From Rhodoblastus sp963710275 (lineage in GTDB: Bacteria > Pseudomonadota > Alphaproteobacteria > Rhizobiales > Beijerinckiaceae), in assembly GCA_963710275.1 (NCBI GenBank), contig CAVPZS010000002.1:62001-126000 (forward strand): a stretch of DNA of 64,000 bases. Direction: 5' to 3'. Of the stretch, positions 63,771 through 64,000 are shown in pieces (the stretch's first letter is position 1; the number at the start of each line of letters is the position of its first letter). The notes beneath the pieces were generated by a model, which saw only the letters and a program-made list of their open reading frames with translations, ran no database searches and was not told the DNA's origin. Made by a program: the position numbers and the translations under genes.

Positions 63771-64000
63771 TCACCAGCGCAGCCAGCGCCCGCCGGCGAA
63801 CCAGCCCAGCGCCACGACGATCGACGTCGCCAGCATATACCAGACGGCGAGGAAAAAGGGCGAGTCGTCGGGACAATTCATGGCGTAGAGCGTCGCCGCC
63901 AGTCCCGAGGCCGCGAAAGCCGCCGCCGCCCCGGCCCGCGCGGGTCGCTCGGCGCGCCATGCTTCAGCGCGAGGAACAGCCCGGCCAGCGGCGCCAGCGC
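63771..64000 (-). CDS. NrsF/DUF1109-like membrane anti-sigma protein, C-terminal part
   Basis: The window ends inside the gene. The visible part reads LAGLFLALKHGAPSDP, then after a frame change near 63945 AGAAAAFAASGLAATLYAMN and CPDDSPFFLAVWYMLATSIV, ending WFAGGRWLRW. The last two helices with a C.DDSP.F...WY pattern match the C-terminal end of NrsF-type (DUF1109) proteins, which hold ECF sigma factors such as SigF at the membrane and carry conserved periplasmic cysteines. The sigma factor should lie just beyond the window. Confidence 0.65.
   Translation of the reverse strand, partial: AGAAGRAVPRAEAWRAERPARAGAAAAFAASGLAATLYAMNCPDDSPFFLAVWYMLATSIVVALGWFAGGRWLRW

Overview
This is a GC-rich chromosomal segment of an alphaproteobacterium, most likely a Hyphomicrobiales (Rhizobiales) member of the Beijerinckiaceae/Methylocystaceae type. 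The placement is inferred from gene content and gene order: a ROSE-type RNA thermometer in front of hsp20, the argS - SPOR - nagZ - scpA - scpB order, tpiA / secG / pyrG, ppiD-trpE, cysE beside a DUF3126 gene, and a terminal fragment that looks like nrsF. No rRNA operon, prophage or CRISPR array is visible. Two tRNA genes are present: tRNA-Trp(CCA) and tRNA-Cys(GCA).

Layout. 1-5030 is an accessory block. It holds small conserved rhizobial proteins around a heat-shock gene, a complete IS21-family element (1601-4021) with terminal inverted repeats and a 10-bp target duplication, two gene remnants beside the element, and an AT-rich orphan gene ending next to the 3' end of tRNA-Trp. 5031-7218 holds tRNA-Trp, an NTF2-like gene and tuf, all on the minus strand. 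7612-15651 is the high-affinity potassium system: a small membrane peptide, kdpF, kdpA, kdpB, kdpC, then the sensor kinase and response regulator kdpD and kdpE. 15947-21032 is a NAD-linked [NiFe] hydrogenase operon, hoxF-hoxU-hoxY-hoxH, followed by its protease gene hoxW. After it come a tandemly duplicated 77-residue gene, a large repeat-rich autotransporter, an outer-membrane protein, and small secreted proteins.

26500-64000 is mostly core genome: an amino-acid oxidoreductase, rpe, purB, a TauE/SafE-family permease, a histidine-rich secreted peptide, a DUF2167/M50-protease pair, kdsA, pyrG, secG, tpiA, ppiD, trpE, a DEAD-box helicase, a chemoreceptor with a C-terminal PilZ domain, scpB, scpA, nagZ, a SPOR protein, argS, a patatin, a CBS protein, a rhomboid, a PAS_5 protein, a tandem PilZ protein, DUF3126, cysE and a hydrolase. 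The kdp and hox blocks link potassium homeostasis and hydrogen oxidation/NAD reduction, but no shared regulator is visible.

A caution applies to the whole annotation. More than twenty otherwise normal genes contain one or more +1 or -1 frame changes. Restoring the frame gives family-typical lengths for kdpA, kdpB, kdpC, kdpD, kdpE, hoxF, argS, nagZ, cysE and others. The simplest reading is residual indel errors in the assembly rather than mass pseudogenisation. For these genes I give the full span from the first start to the last stop and state where the frame changes.
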